Shown here: positions 1 to 7,820 of the stretch, one piece after another
How the letters are laid out: each line of letters starts with the position of its first letter
Position numbering within the stretch: position 1 is the stretch's first letter
Assembly (NCBI GenBank): GCA_014382585.1
Contig: JACNJL010000060.1
Span: 1 to 64,000, forward strand
From: Limisphaerales bacterium
GTDB taxonomy: Bacteria; Verrucomicrobiota; Verrucomicrobiia; Limisphaerales; UBA1100
DNA: 64,000 bases
Direction: 5' to 3'
The notes under the pieces: generated by a model
Database searches by the model: none
What the model was told of the DNA's origin: nothing
The model's input: only the letters and a program-made list of their open reading frames with translations
Translations under genes and position numbers: made by a program

Positions 1-449
1 GTGAGCCCGTGCAATTCCACGAGCGGTTTTTTCCAGTAACAAAAATCGGGGCACGCACTCCAGTCCCCATTGCGTACACTGGCGTTGTGTAGGGCCGGTT
101 GCGAGGCTAGCTCGAGCAACAGCGCAAAGGTCATCTGTGCGACCGACTCGGTGCCGTAGCCGGGGATATTGGTCACCGGAATATTGCGGGCGGCCGCTGC
201 GCTGGTGTCTACGACATTATAACCGGTGGCGAGCACGCCAATATAGCGCAACTCCGGCAGAGCCTCGATGGCGGCGGCGGGCACGAGCGATTTGTTTGTG
301 AACACAATCTCTGCGCCGGCAGCCCGTTCGGCTACCTGCGTGGCCGGCGTGCGATCGTGTACGGTCAAGTCGCCCAGTGCGCTCAGGGCGTCCCAAGAGA
401 GGTCGCCAGGGTTGAGGGTGTGTCCGTCGAGGATGATGATTTTGGGCAC
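1..449 (-). CDS. D-2-hydroxyacid dehydrogenase (glycerate dehydrogenase-like), partial
   Basis: This is the N-terminal half of an NAD-dependent 2-hydroxyacid dehydrogenase. It probably interconverts hydroxypyruvate and glycerate or a similar pair in the cytoplasm. The frame opens with GTG at 447-449 and runs off the window start. The first residues read PKIIILDGHTLNPGDLSWDAL, close to the opening of HprA-type enzymes. About 70-110 residues in are the typical ALPELRYIGVLATGYNVVD and TNIPGYGTESVAQ segments that precede the Rossmann domain. The NAD-binding glycines and the catalytic Arg/Glu/His lie outside the window. It is transcribed away from the MORN-like gene. Family assignment is firm; substrate is inferred. 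Confidence 0.85.
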   Translation of the reverse strand, partial: MPKIIILDGHTLNPGDLSWDALSALGDLTVHDRTPATQVAERAAGAEIVFTNKSLVPAAAIEALPELRYIGVLATGYNVVDTSAAAARNIPVTNIPGYGTESVAQMTFALLLELASQPALHNASVRNGDWSACPDFCYWKKPLVELHGL

Positions 450-523
450 GGGCTATTCTTCAATTTTCACTAATCAATTTTCAAGGTTCAAATCCTTCTT
501 GAAAATTCCTTGACCGTTGAGAC

Positions 524-1108
524 ATGAGAAATGATCATTTCCGGATGACAACCCAATCTGCACGCGCGATCAAATATGCCCAGCTCGAGTGGCGCAATGA
601 ACAGGGGGAATCCTATGAGCAATGGGAGGAGGGCTGCCGCGCTTTTCAAAAGGGTGGCGCCGGGCCATTCACCGGGCGTGCGGTGGATTTGTACGACAAC
701 GGCGCAGTGTCGCTGGAGGGCGAGTTTCGGGAAGGCTTGGCACACGGGGAGGAGATTTGGTTTTTTGAAAATGGCAATCGTAATTCGCTGGTGACCTACA
801 ATGACGGCCAGCGCAACGGGCCGCATCAGGTTTGGTATGAGACAGGTGAATTGCAGATTGATGTCCACTACACGCGCGGTCATCGCGACGGGGTGCACAC
901 GGTTTTTTATGAGAGCGGCCAGAAACGGTCCGAGGCGGATTTCCAAAACGATCAACTCAACGGTGCGTACACCACGTGGTTTGAGGATGGCAGCAAGCGT
1001 AGCGAACGCATCTTCGAAGCGGGCACTGAACTCAAGCGCCGCGAGTGGAACGCCAAAGGCGATCAGAAACCGCTCAAGACTTGGAATGCGGACGGTTCAC
1101 CACGATAA
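524..1108 (+). CDS. MORN-variant (YwqK-like) repeat protein
   Basis: A 194-residue soluble protein built of short repeats of the form W/YxxxGxLxxxxxYxxGxxxGxxxxWYENGxK, seen about five times (for example around FENGNRNSLVTYNDGQRNGP and FYESGQKRSEADFQNDQLNG). This is the pattern of the MORN-variant repeats often named YwqK-like. Such repeats form a beta-rich scaffold; no catalytic residues are visible and the biochemical role is unknown. No signal peptide is evident. A second in-frame ATG at 545 is an equally possible start. The gene stands alone between a divergent dehydrogenase and a Sel1-repeat gene. Confidence 0.7.
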   Translation: MRNDHFRMTTQSARAIKYAQLEWRNEQGESYEQWEEGCRAFQKGGAGPFTGRAVDLYDNGAVSLEGEFREGLAHGEEIWFFENGNRNSLVTYNDGQRNGPHQVWYETGELQIDVHYTRGHRDGVHTVFYESGQKRSEADFQNDQLNGAYTTWFEDGSKRSERIFEAGTELKRREWNAKGDQKPLKTWNADGSPR

Positions 1109-1162
1109 ATGTTTGGTCACACAACAATCACTTAGTTATTTTTGCTCATGAACATACCAATT

Positions 1163-1774
1163 ATGAAAACCCTTCTGATTTCCACCTTGTTGATTTCCCT
1201 TAATGCTGGGGCTCAAAATAAACCGGCGCCACCCGCAAAGCCCGCACCGGTGAATCCTGCCATTGCGGCAGCCAAGGCGAAGTTCGAATCCGTCAAAGCC
1301 GCAGCCGCGCAGGGAGATGCCGCCACCTTGCACGAGCTGGGTGATCTTTATTATGCCGGCAAAGGAACAAGCCGAAATTACGCTGAGGCGTACAAGGCGT
1401 ATTTGGCCGCGGCGGAAAAAGGCCATATCATTTCAGAATCCACCGTGGGGTGGATGTGCCGCAACGGGCAGGGCACCGCGCGCGATTATAAAAAGTCGAT
1501 GGAGTGGTACACCAAAGCCGCCGAAAAAGGTCATGTGGAGTCCCAACTTGGTTTGGCCGAGCTGTATTACAATCAAGTAGGCCTCCCCGCGCGCGATTAC
1601 CCTGCTGCCTATAAATGGTATCTCATCGCCGATGGTTTGGGCAGCAAAGTTGCCAAGGCATTCCTGCCACGCATGCAGCAAACGGTACTCAAAGAGCCCA
1701 AGGTAACCGCTGCGGAAAAAGCCAGTGCCGAAAAAGCTGCAGCCGATTGGCTGGTCGCTTATTCCAAAAAATAA
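1163..1774 (+). CDS. exported Sel1-repeat protein
   Basis: About 203 residues. Starting at ATG 1163 gives a clean signal peptide (MKTLLISTLLISLNAGAQ), so I prefer it to the upstream ATG at 1148. A proline/alanine-rich linker follows, then at least three Sel1-like (TPR-related) repeats with the pattern A..YY.G.G...D...A..W...AA..GH, which make a helical solenoid for protein-protein contacts. It is probably periplasmic. The partner is unknown. No lipobox cysteine is present after the signal. Confidence 0.75.
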   Translation: MKTLLISTLLISLNAGAQNKPAPPAKPAPVNPAIAAAKAKFESVKAAAAQGDAATLHELGDLYYAGKGTSRNYAEAYKAYLAAAEKGHIISESTVGWMCRNGQGTARDYKKSMEWYTKAAEKGHVESQLGLAELYYNQVGLPARDYPAAYKWYLIADGLGSKVAKAFLPRMQQTVLKEPKVTAAEKASAEKAAADWLVAYSKK

Positions 1775-1869
1775 TCAGGACCCATTCAACCGTTTTCTTT
1801 GAAGCAGGGTTGCTCTCAATTGTGAATAACCTGTGAAGAGAGGAAAATAAGTTTTACTTCGCGTTTCAA

Positions 1870-2137
1870 TCATTTGTGGTAGTTTCAATTTGTCGGCAGA
1901 ATTTTCGGGGAAACTTGGAAAGGAAGCTGGCCGAGTCAGAGGTTCGGAAGGGCTATTTTTACGAGTGGGCCTTCAGCTGGGACAAATCTTTCGGGGTGAA
2001 TTCCGGTGAGACTCAGGCTTGTCGCCTCCACCCGAGGCATCCTTGGCGAGACGGCTTCGGCTCCGGCTGATGTCGATTCAACAGGGCTTGACCGTCTGGG
2101 AAGTGAATTTCGGTTCACCGCTCGGGCGGTCTTTTTT
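1870..2137 (+). ncRNA. candidate structured RNA ending at an intrinsic terminator
   Basis: A stretch with no convincing protein but much potential RNA structure. AGCTG+GCCGAG (1925-1935) can pair with TTCGGC+TC+CGGCT (about 2055-2068), closing a domain of about 140 nt. Inside it are smaller hairpins, for example GCCTC-CACCC-GAGGC near 2024-2038 and GAAGG/CCTTC near 1947-1974. The transcript would end at the strong hairpin 2090-2137. The segment CCGGTGAGACTC (about 2002-2014) recalls cores of cobalamin and FMN riboswitches, but no whole consensus fits. No gene follows for 150 nt. It could be an independent small RNA or an attenuating leader of the secretion operon. Confidence 0.45.
2090..2137 (+). 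terminator. rho-independent terminator
   Basis: The arms GACCGTCTGGG (2090-2100) and CTCGGGCGGTC (2121-2131) pair over 11 positions, some as G-U. They enclose a second stem GTGAA/TTCAC capped by TTTCGG, and six T residues follow at 2132-2137. No protein gene ends just upstream, so it appears to terminate the RNA proposed at 1870-2137. Confidence 0.8.
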
Positions 2138-2176
2138 CATTCCGGTCGGTCTTTTCTTCACAGTTCATTGAACAAA

Positions 2177-2212
2177 GATATTCAGGATGGACTGTTTTTT
2201 ATCTTGAATATC
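2177..2212. repeat. 12-bp inverted repeat upstream of the secretion ATPase gene
   Basis: GATATTCAGGAT (2177-2188) and ATCTTGAATATC (2201-2212) pair along all 12 positions (one G-U) around a 12-nt loop that ends in T6. There is no T-tract after the stem on either strand, so it is not a normal terminator. It lies 79 nt before the ATPase start and could be an operator or an mRNA 5' stem. Confidence 0.5.
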
Positions 2213-2290
2213 CGTGATCAAATCTGGTTTCTGTGTTGGAGGCTAGTCTGCCGTGTGTTAATTTTGTTTAGCAGGAATCGATGACCCAAC

Positions 2291-3397
2291 ATGGTCGTTT
2301 TGGCGAACAACTCAAATGCTTCCGATGATTTCGAATCTGCCGCAGTCAAGGCAGTGGATGAATTGGTGGGGCGCGCGGAGCGGGCGGGGGCAAGCGATGT
2401 GCATTTGCAAATGTGTGGCTCGGGCGAATCGGGCGCGCAAGTGTCCTTCCGGCTCGATGGCTTGATGGCGCCGGTGGATGAGTTTTCAGCCGCCGTGGCG
2501 GGGCGCGTGTTTGGCCGCATCAAATATCTGGCGCGATTGAAAACCTATCAAGATTCCCTCCCGCAGGATGGTCGCATTGCGCGCGAAGAAATCAATGCCG
2601 CCCATGATGTTCGCGTGGCGACGTATCCCACCGTCACGGGCGAGAAAATTGTGCTGCGCTTTTTCCCGGAAGCCGCGCAGTCGCTTGATGAATTGGGTTA
2701 TCAATCCGAGCTCCGCGCGGTGTTGGAAACTTTTTTGAAATCGCAATCCGGTTTGCTGCTCCTCACCGGCCCGGCAGGCAGCGGCAAGACCACCACCATT
2801 TATTCCTGCCTGCGTCACTTGGCCCAAAGTGGCGGCCGCCACATCATCACCGTGGAGGATCCCGTGGAGCAGGTGCTGCCGGGCATTATGCAAACCGAAG
2901 TGAACGAGGCGCGCGGCTTGACCTTCGCCACCGCTGCACGGCACTTGATGCGGCAGGATCCGCAAGTGCTGGCGATTGGCGAAATTCGCGATGAAGAAAC
3001 CGCCCGCATCGCCGTGCGCGCGGCGCTCACCGGTCATCTTGTGATTTCCACGCTGCACGCAGGCTCGTGCTCCGGTGTGCTCGAGCGGTTGCTGGCGATG
3101 TGCCCGGATCGCTACGCCGTCGCAGCCGCATTGGCGTTGGTGTTTAATCAGCGGCTTGTCCGCCGTTTGTGCGCCGCGTGCGCGGGCGAAGGTTGCGGGG
3201 ATTGTTTGGAGACGGGTTATAAAAACCGCTTGCCCGTTTCCGAGTGGGCGCGGATGGATGACGCATTGCGGGCGCAGGTGCGCGAGCACGGGGCATCCGT
3301 TTTTCAACCGGCCGAGCCATTAGCCGAAGCAGGAAAAGTTTTACTCAAAGAAAACCTCACCAACGCCGCAGAACTCGAGCGTGTTTTGGGTTCATAA
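2291..3397 (+). CDS. GspE/PilT-family secretion ATPase
   Basis: A 368-residue cytoplasmic ATPase of the type II secretion/type IV pilus family that would power pseudopilus assembly or retraction. Seen in order: a short N-terminal domain (to about 120), Walker A GPAGSGKTTT at 160-169, Asp box around 184-202, Walker B VLAIGEIRD at 226-234, His box TGHLVISTLHA at 248-258, and four cysteines (294, 297, 302, 305; CxxC-x4-CxxC) matching the GspE/PilB zinc-binding site but more compact. It lacks the long N-terminal N1E domain of full GspE. It leads the operon; the next gene starts 13 nt after its stop. Confidence 0.9.
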   Translation: MVVLANNSNASDDFESAAVKAVDELVGRAERAGASDVHLQMCGSGESGAQVSFRLDGLMAPVDEFSAAVAGRVFGRIKYLARLKTYQDSLPQDGRIAREEINAAHDVRVATYPTVTGEKIVLRFFPEAAQSLDELGYQSELRAVLETFLKSQSGLLLLTGPAGSGKTTTIYSCLRHLAQSGGRHIITVEDPVEQVLPGIMQTEVNEARGLTFATAARHLMRQDPQVLAIGEIRDEETARIAVRAALTGHLVISTLHAGSCSGVLERLLAMCPDRYAVAAALALVFNQRLVRRLCAACAGEGCGDCLETGYKNRLPVSEWARMDDALRAQVREHGASVFQPAEPLAEAGKVLLKENLTNAAELERVLGS

Positions 3398-3410
3398 AAC
3401 CCTTTGTAAA

Positions 3411-4400
3411 ATGCCAATCCAATCTGACGAACTCGCCTTTGCCAACGAACAACTGGCTGGGATGCTGAAGAGCGGTCTGCCGCTGGAGGGCAGCTTGCGC
3501 GAGCTGGCCGGTTCGATGGAGCGTGGCCCCTTGCGCGCGGAGTTGGTGGCGCTGGAAAAAGACCTCGCCGCCGGCACACCGCTGGCCGACGCGCTGGAAC
3601 GCCGCGACCTGCCGCGCCTTTACAAAAAAATGCTGCACGTCGGCGCCGAGGCCAACAACCTCCCCTCCGTGCTGCAGTGGCTGGCCGATCACTACGCGCG
3701 CGCTCACACCACTTGGCTGCGGCTGAAGGGACTGATGGTGTATCCGATGCTGGTATTGCTCACCGCCACGGCGTTGTCGTTCGGCGTGGCTTGGAGTATG
3801 GCGGAAGTGTTGACGGTCGTGCCGCTGGGGGATTTTTATGGGAGAGGCGAAGAACCAGTGATGTACCGCTTTTATCAATGGGCACCGCCGGTGGCTTTGA
3901 TGTCCTTGACTCTCATCGCAGTAGGATTGCTGGCATCGCCTGGGATGCGGCGGAATATGGTTTGGCGACTGCCGGCTTTTCGCGAAGCGAGCCTGGCGCG
4001 CGTGGCGGGTGCGATGGCGATGTTGCTGCGCAGCGGCTGTACGCTGGGCGAATCGCTGGCGTTGGTACGCGAATTGGAAGCAGACAACGCAGCGGGCGCG
4101 GAATTGGCCGAATGGAGCGAACGCCTCGAGCGCGGCGAAGGCAAGCCTGAGGAATTTGCTCAGCCCGGTAAGGTGTTTCCGCCACTCTTCACGTGGGTGC
4201 TGCGCAGCGGCGGTGAGGACTTGGCCGCCGGCTTCGAGCGTGCGGCGGATTTGTATCACGCCCGCCAGACGCATCGTACGGATGCCTTTTTGTTTGCCGC
4301 GCTCCCAATGGCTGTTCTCGCGTTGGGACTTTTAATTATGGTGCAGGTAATTCCAGTGATGATGGCCGTCACGGGAATGATGGATCGGCTTAGCGCTTAA
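3411..4400 (+). CDS. type II secretion system F-family membrane protein
   Basis: About 329 residues. Two T2SSF-type helical bundles (residues about 5-100 and 200-300) with repeated L...G..L..AL-type motifs surround membrane segments near 110-130, 155-175 and the C-terminus. This is the layout of GspF/PilC inner-membrane platform proteins that contact the GspE ATPase. I chose ATG 3411 because the upstream part of the frame overlaps the end of the ATPase gene and does not look like GspF. It is followed 11 nt later by a second, longer F-like protein. Confidence 0.85.
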   Translation: MPIQSDELAFANEQLAGMLKSGLPLEGSLRELAGSMERGPLRAELVALEKDLAAGTPLADALERRDLPRLYKKMLHVGAEANNLPSVLQWLADHYARAHTTWLRLKGLMVYPMLVLLTATALSFGVAWSMAEVLTVVPLGDFYGRGEEPVMYRFYQWAPPVALMSLTLIAVGLLASPGMRRNMVWRLPAFREASLARVAGAMAMLLRSGCTLGESLALVRELEADNAAGAELAEWSERLERGEGKPEEFAQPGKVFPPLFTWVLRSGGEDLAAGFERAADLYHARQTHRTDAFLFAALPMAVLALGLLIMVQVIPVMMAVTGMMDRLSA

Positions 4401-4411
4401 AATTTTCGATT

Positions 4412-5956
4412 ATGACGGATAACGATTTTATTCAGATCATCGTGATCGTCGGATTGGTGCTCTTGATGTTCCCAATGCTGCGGTTGGGTGGATTTGTGCT
4501 GGGATTGCCGTTGCGGCGGCGGGAAAATTCGAGGTTGTTTCTCAACCTGCTCGAGATGGGCCTGCGCGAAGGGCGGCGTGCGGAGGAAATCTTTCTGTCC
4601 TGCGCGCGCGCGGGCGATCGCTCGGTGGAATTCCTGACCACCCCGCGCACGCCGTTTGTGCTGGGGATGGTGCATATTTTGATGGGCGCGGTGAGCTTGA
4701 TCATCACATTGATCTGTATGGTCACGTACCCGTCCAATCAACCTGTTGATGATTACGGGTTTATGCCTTTGTTCGGCTTGGTGATCATTTGGGATGGATT
4801 CATTATTTGGGCAGGCGTGCAATTGATTCGCTTTCGGGCGTGGGGGCGTAGGCTGGCCATCTGGTTGGCGTTGGTAAATATTTTACTGGCCAGTGCCAGC
4901 TCCGCCTCGCTGTTTTTTGGCGGGCAGTTTGCTGGAGGGTGTTTGGCCTTTGCCGGTTTTATAATTCCGGCCATGTTTATTTTTTTGCTTACCAAACCTG
5001 AAGTGGTGGCGGTGTGCGGGCGCAAGGGAAAACAGGAGCCGTTGCTGGTGACGCGCCTGCGCGAAATGGAATTAGTGGTGGCCTTGCGCCAAGCGCCCGG
5101 GCTGATTGAGCCGCGGATCGTTTCGCTGCTGGCGGTGGGGCGCGAGCTGGGCGACCTGCAAAAAGTGCTGCCCGCTTGCCGCGCGGTGTTGGGTGAAGCC
5201 ACAGGAAAAGCCCGCACAGCGCAGAATCATTTCGTGCTGTTGTTGCTGGTCGTGATGCCGATGAGTTTGATCATATTGCCGATCTTGGGCGTTTTTATTT
5301 TCCCAAAATTCCAAGCCATCATTTCCGAGATGAGCGCGCCCGAAACGTCGGCGGTGCTCTTTGATTGGTTGATGGTCAACCTTGGGTGGGTGGTCGGCAT
5401 TCACGCGCTGGTGTTGTTGGCTATTTGGGTTTTCGCGCTGGCGTTTTTGGCCGGACCGCGGTTGGAACAGTATGTTGCCCGCGTCGTGCCGGGGCTGAGC
5501 GCGCGGATGGCGCTCGCCTTACCGTGGCGCCGCAAGCGGGTGCAGCGCGATTTTTCTGTGTCGCTGGCGCTGTTGCTCGATGCCGGCTTGCCGGAAGCGC
5601 GCGCGTTGGAGTTGGCTGCCGAAAGCACGGGCAATCGGATTTATCAAAACCGCGCGGTGCAAGTGAGCGCGGATTTGGCAAACGGAATGCCCTTGCCCGA
5701 AGCCGTGGGTCGCATTGATGGCTCGGGTGAATTTCAATGGCGCCTCACCACTGCGGCGCGCGCGGGACAGGGGTTTCTGCCGGCCCTGCGCGCGTGGCAC
5801 GAGATGCTCGATGCCCGCGCGTCACAGCAGGAACAATCCGCCGCGCAAATGGCGACCACCGGCTTGGTGTTTTATAATGGCGCCGTCGTGGGCCTCGTGA
5901 TGTTGAGTGTGTTCCAATTTCTCATCAGCGCAATGGAGGCCGTCTCATTGTGGTAA
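4412..5956 (+). CDS. second GspF-like membrane protein with extended N-terminus
   Basis: A 514-residue polytopic protein. Membrane helices occur near residues 7-25, 85-105, 115-135, 145-165 and 170-190, then more around 275-300, 320-345 and the C-terminus (about 485-505). The C-terminal third (from about LPWRRKRVQRDFSVSLALLL) carries a clear GspF half-domain, including DAGLPEARALELAAEST and AARAGQGFLPALRAW. The N-terminal half is less typical. Two adjacent F-type proteins suggest a heteromeric platform rather than the usual GspF homomer. Its stop overlaps the next start by 7 nt. Confidence 0.8.
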   Translation: MTDNDFIQIIVIVGLVLLMFPMLRLGGFVLGLPLRRRENSRLFLNLLEMGLREGRRAEEIFLSCARAGDRSVEFLTTPRTPFVLGMVHILMGAVSLIITLICMVTYPSNQPVDDYGFMPLFGLVIIWDGFIIWAGVQLIRFRAWGRRLAIWLALVNILLASASSASLFFGGQFAGGCLAFAGFIIPAMFIFLLTKPEVVAVCGRKGKQEPLLVTRLREMELVVALRQAPGLIEPRIVSLLAVGRELGDLQKVLPACRAVLGEATGKARTAQNHFVLLLLVVMPMSLIILPILGVFIFPKFQAIISEMSAPETSAVLFDWLMVNLGWVVGIHALVLLAIWVFALAFLAGPRLEQYVARVVPGLSARMALALPWRRKRVQRDFSVSLALLLDAGLPEARALELAAESTGNRIYQNRAVQVSADLANGMPLPEAVGRIDGSGEFQWRLTTAARAGQGFLPALRAWHEMLDARASQQEQSAAQMATTGLVFYNGAVVGLVMLSVFQFLISAMEAVSLW

Positions 5957-6339
5957 CGCCCCATCCATCAACAATTAAGAAACGCCAGCGCGGCTCGTTG
6001 ACGGCGGAGGTGATGGCGGCCTTGGCTATCCTCACGGCGGTGATGATCCCGCTGGTGGCCTCGTCTTTGCACGATCAACAACACACCCGCGAACTGTACC
6101 TGCGCGCGGTGGCGATGGAAATTGTGGACGGCGAAATGGAAGTGCTCGCTGCCGGTGCGGGTAAGAACTTCGCGCCGGGGCAACACCCGTATTCCGTCAG
6201 CGCCCAAGCCGCCGCCAATTTGCCGGCCGGAAAATTTATTTTAACCCGCACTCAAGAAACCATTCGCCTCGAGTGGCAGCCGGACGATCCGGCCACACAT
6301 CGGCACATCAGCGTGGCCCGGGAGGTGCGCCTGCAATGA
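5950..6339 (+). CDS. type IV prepilin-like (pseudopilin) protein
   Basis: A 129-residue protein starting at GTG 5950, overlapping the previous stop. It has a class III prepilin signal: a basic leader ending RQRG, then SLTAEVMAALAILTAVMIPL with glutamate at position +5 and a hydrophobic helix. This is what a PilD-type peptidase would cleave, so it is a minor pseudopilin (GspI/PilV-like in position). The globular part is small and not assignable. The ATGA overlap with the next gene indicates coupled translation. Confidence 0.8.
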   Translation: MVTPHPSTIKKRQRGSLTAEVMAALAILTAVMIPLVASSLHDQQHTRELYLRAVAMEIVDGEMEVLAAGAGKNFAPGQHPYSVSAQAAANLPAGKFILTRTQETIRLEWQPDDPATHRHISVAREVRLQ

Positions 6340-6851
6340 ACACGTCGAACATCATACCCCCAGCACATCGGCGCGGCGTTCTCATTGTGGAATTGTCGAT
6401 GTACTTGGCGCTGTTGCTGATGTTCAGCACATTGGCCTTTCAAATTTTTCACCGCGCCAGACAACAGTCCGCGGATATTCAGCGGCAATCGCGCGAAATC
6501 TCGCTTGCCCTGCGCGCGGGCGAACGCTGGCGGGCGGATGTGCGCCAAGCCACCGTTGCGCCCGAGTGGATCCCCAGTGCGTGGCGCAAGGCAATCGTTT
6601 TGCGCCTGACCACGCCGACGGGCCACATCGATTATTTTTTTGAAGGCAGTCGTGTCTGGCGCAAGGTCGGCGAGGCGCCCAAGGAAAAGATTTTGTTCAA
6701 TGTGAAATCCTCCAAAATGATCGATGACTCCCGTGACAGCGTGCCCGCAGTGCGCTGGGAATTGGAAATCAAAACTCAAGGCGGCCGCCGGGCACAAACG
6801 CAACCACTATTCACTTTTTTAGCCGTGCCAAACTCGCAATCGTTGCAATGA
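6336..6851 (+). CDS. minor pseudopilin (GspJ/PilW-like)
   Basis: A 171-residue protein with leader HRRG followed by VLIVELSMYLALLLMF: the cleavage glycine, glutamate at +5 and the hydrophobic helix of type IV prepilins. The remainder (about 130 residues) resembles the size and position of GspJ/PilW minor pilins, but the specific family is inferred from gene order only. It starts at ATG 6336 in an ATGA overlap with the upstream pseudopilin and overlaps the next gene by 4 nt. Confidence 0.75.
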   Translation: MNTSNIIPPAHRRGVLIVELSMYLALLLMFSTLAFQIFHRARQQSADIQRQSREISLALRAGERWRADVRQATVAPEWIPSAWRKAIVLRLTTPTGHIDYFFEGSRVWRKVGEAPKEKILFNVKSSKMIDDSRDSVPAVRWELEIKTQGGRRAQTQPLFTFLAVPNSQSLQ

Positions 6852-7039
6852 AACTCCGCAGCACAAACCGCCGTTCCCGAGCTCGCCAACGCGGCGGCGC
6901 GATGATCATCGTGATGTTGATGCTTGCCTTGCTCGCCCTATTCGCCTCGGCCAACAAACAAACAAACTATGGCCTGAACGACGAACTCAACCGCCTTGAG
7001 GCCGAGCAGATCGAACGGCTCAAGGCTAGCGGGGAATGA
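6848..7039 (+). CDS. very short pseudopilin-like membrane protein
   Basis: Only 63 residues: a strongly basic start, RQRGGAMIIVMLMLALLALFASAN as the single hydrophobic helix, then about 25 polar residues. The G-GAMIIV context resembles the N-terminus of GspK/PilX, where +5 is often not glutamate, but the large GspK globular domain is absent. It may be a truncated GspK or a genuine mini-subunit. Its ATG overlaps the previous stop, so it belongs to the operon, and it is the last gene in it. Confidence 0.6.
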   Translation: MKLRSTNRRSRARQRGGAMIIVMLMLALLALFASANKQTNYGLNDELNRLEAEQIERLKASGE

Positions 7040-7120
7040 CCCAGACCCCAGACCCAATGAGGATTCTTTGGGCCTTCATCCGCCTTTGACTTTCACCTTT
7101 TGCCTGATTACTTTCCTCCC

Positions 7121-7810
7121 GTGAATTCCCACGACGCCATTCTTAAGGCGAAGCTGAGGTTGATTGATGAGACGCACCGGTTTGTGCCGAAGCGGTCGGC
7201 GTTGTTGATCATCGATATGCAGCACGGGTTTGTGGATGAAGGGGCTTCGCTGGAGGTGGCAGCGGCACGTGATCTCATTCCCAACATGAAAAGCCTCATC
7301 GCTGCCTTTCGCGCGGCGAAGGCGCCGGTGGTGTTCACCGAATTTGTGTATGCAGACAACGTGCCGTGTCTTCGAGGTGATCCTTTCGGCATTGAACATC
7401 TGAAGGCCGAAGGCGCACCGGGATTTGGCAGCAAGTCCAGCAACTGTCTGGTCGGGCATAATGCCGGCACCGGCGTGGAATCGGCCGACACCATTCCGGC
7501 GCTACAACCGCGACCGGAGGAGTTGATCATCCGGGGGCATACTTACGATAAATTCTACGGCACCCCGTTGGACCTCGCCTTGCGCAGTCAGGATATTTCG
7601 CATCTCTTTCTCACCGGCATCACTACTGATGTGTGCGTGAACGCCACGCTCATCGCTGCCACCCAGCGCAACTACCGCGTCACCGCCATCACCGACGCCT
7701 GCGCCTCTCCTTGGCCGGAGCTGCATGAGGCGTGCTTTAAAATTTGGCAACCCAAGTTCGCCCGCCTGAAACCCACGGCGACTGTGCTCGACGAAATTTC
7801 TGTTCAATAA
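7121..7810 (+). CDS. isochorismatase-family cysteine hydrolase
   Basis: About 229 residues if started at GTG 7121; a TTG at 7100 is also in frame. The family's Asp-Lys-Cys triad is visible: D32 in LLIIDMQHGF, K144 in HTYDKFYGT and C172 in TGITTDVCVNAT, giving a Rossmann-like hydrolase that cleaves amides, such as ureidoacrylate, carbamoylsarcosine or nicotinamide types, or the isochorismate ether. It sits 10 nt before a secreted esterase and upstream of an FAH-family enzyme, which hints at a small catabolic operon. The substrate cannot be read from sequence. Confidence 0.85.
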   Translation: MNSHDAILKAKLRLIDETHRFVPKRSALLIIDMQHGFVDEGASLEVAAARDLIPNMKSLIAAFRAAKAPVVFTEFVYADNVPCLRGDPFGIEHLKAEGAPGFGSKSSNCLVGHNAGTGVESADTIPALQPRPEELIIRGHTYDKFYGTPLDLALRSQDISHLFLTGITTDVCVNATLIAATQRNYRVTAITDACASPWPELHEACFKIWQPKFARLKPTATVLDEISVQ

Positions 7811-7820
7811 CACATCCATC

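Noticed and set aside
1980-2060. Cobalamin or FMN riboswitch
   Set aside because: CCGGTGAGACTC and TGTCGCC-like pieces match fragments only; the B12 box and the full order of conserved elements are missing.
1876-2284. Short reading frames (64 and 92 codons) inside the 1775-2290 gap
   Set aside because: No ribosome site, no recognisable protein features, and they run across the terminator hairpin at 2090-2137.
3357-4274. A 305-codon open frame on the minus strand opposite the GspF gene
   Set aside because: The plus-strand product is a recognisable GspF protein; the antisense translation is low-complexity His/Gln/Arg-rich.
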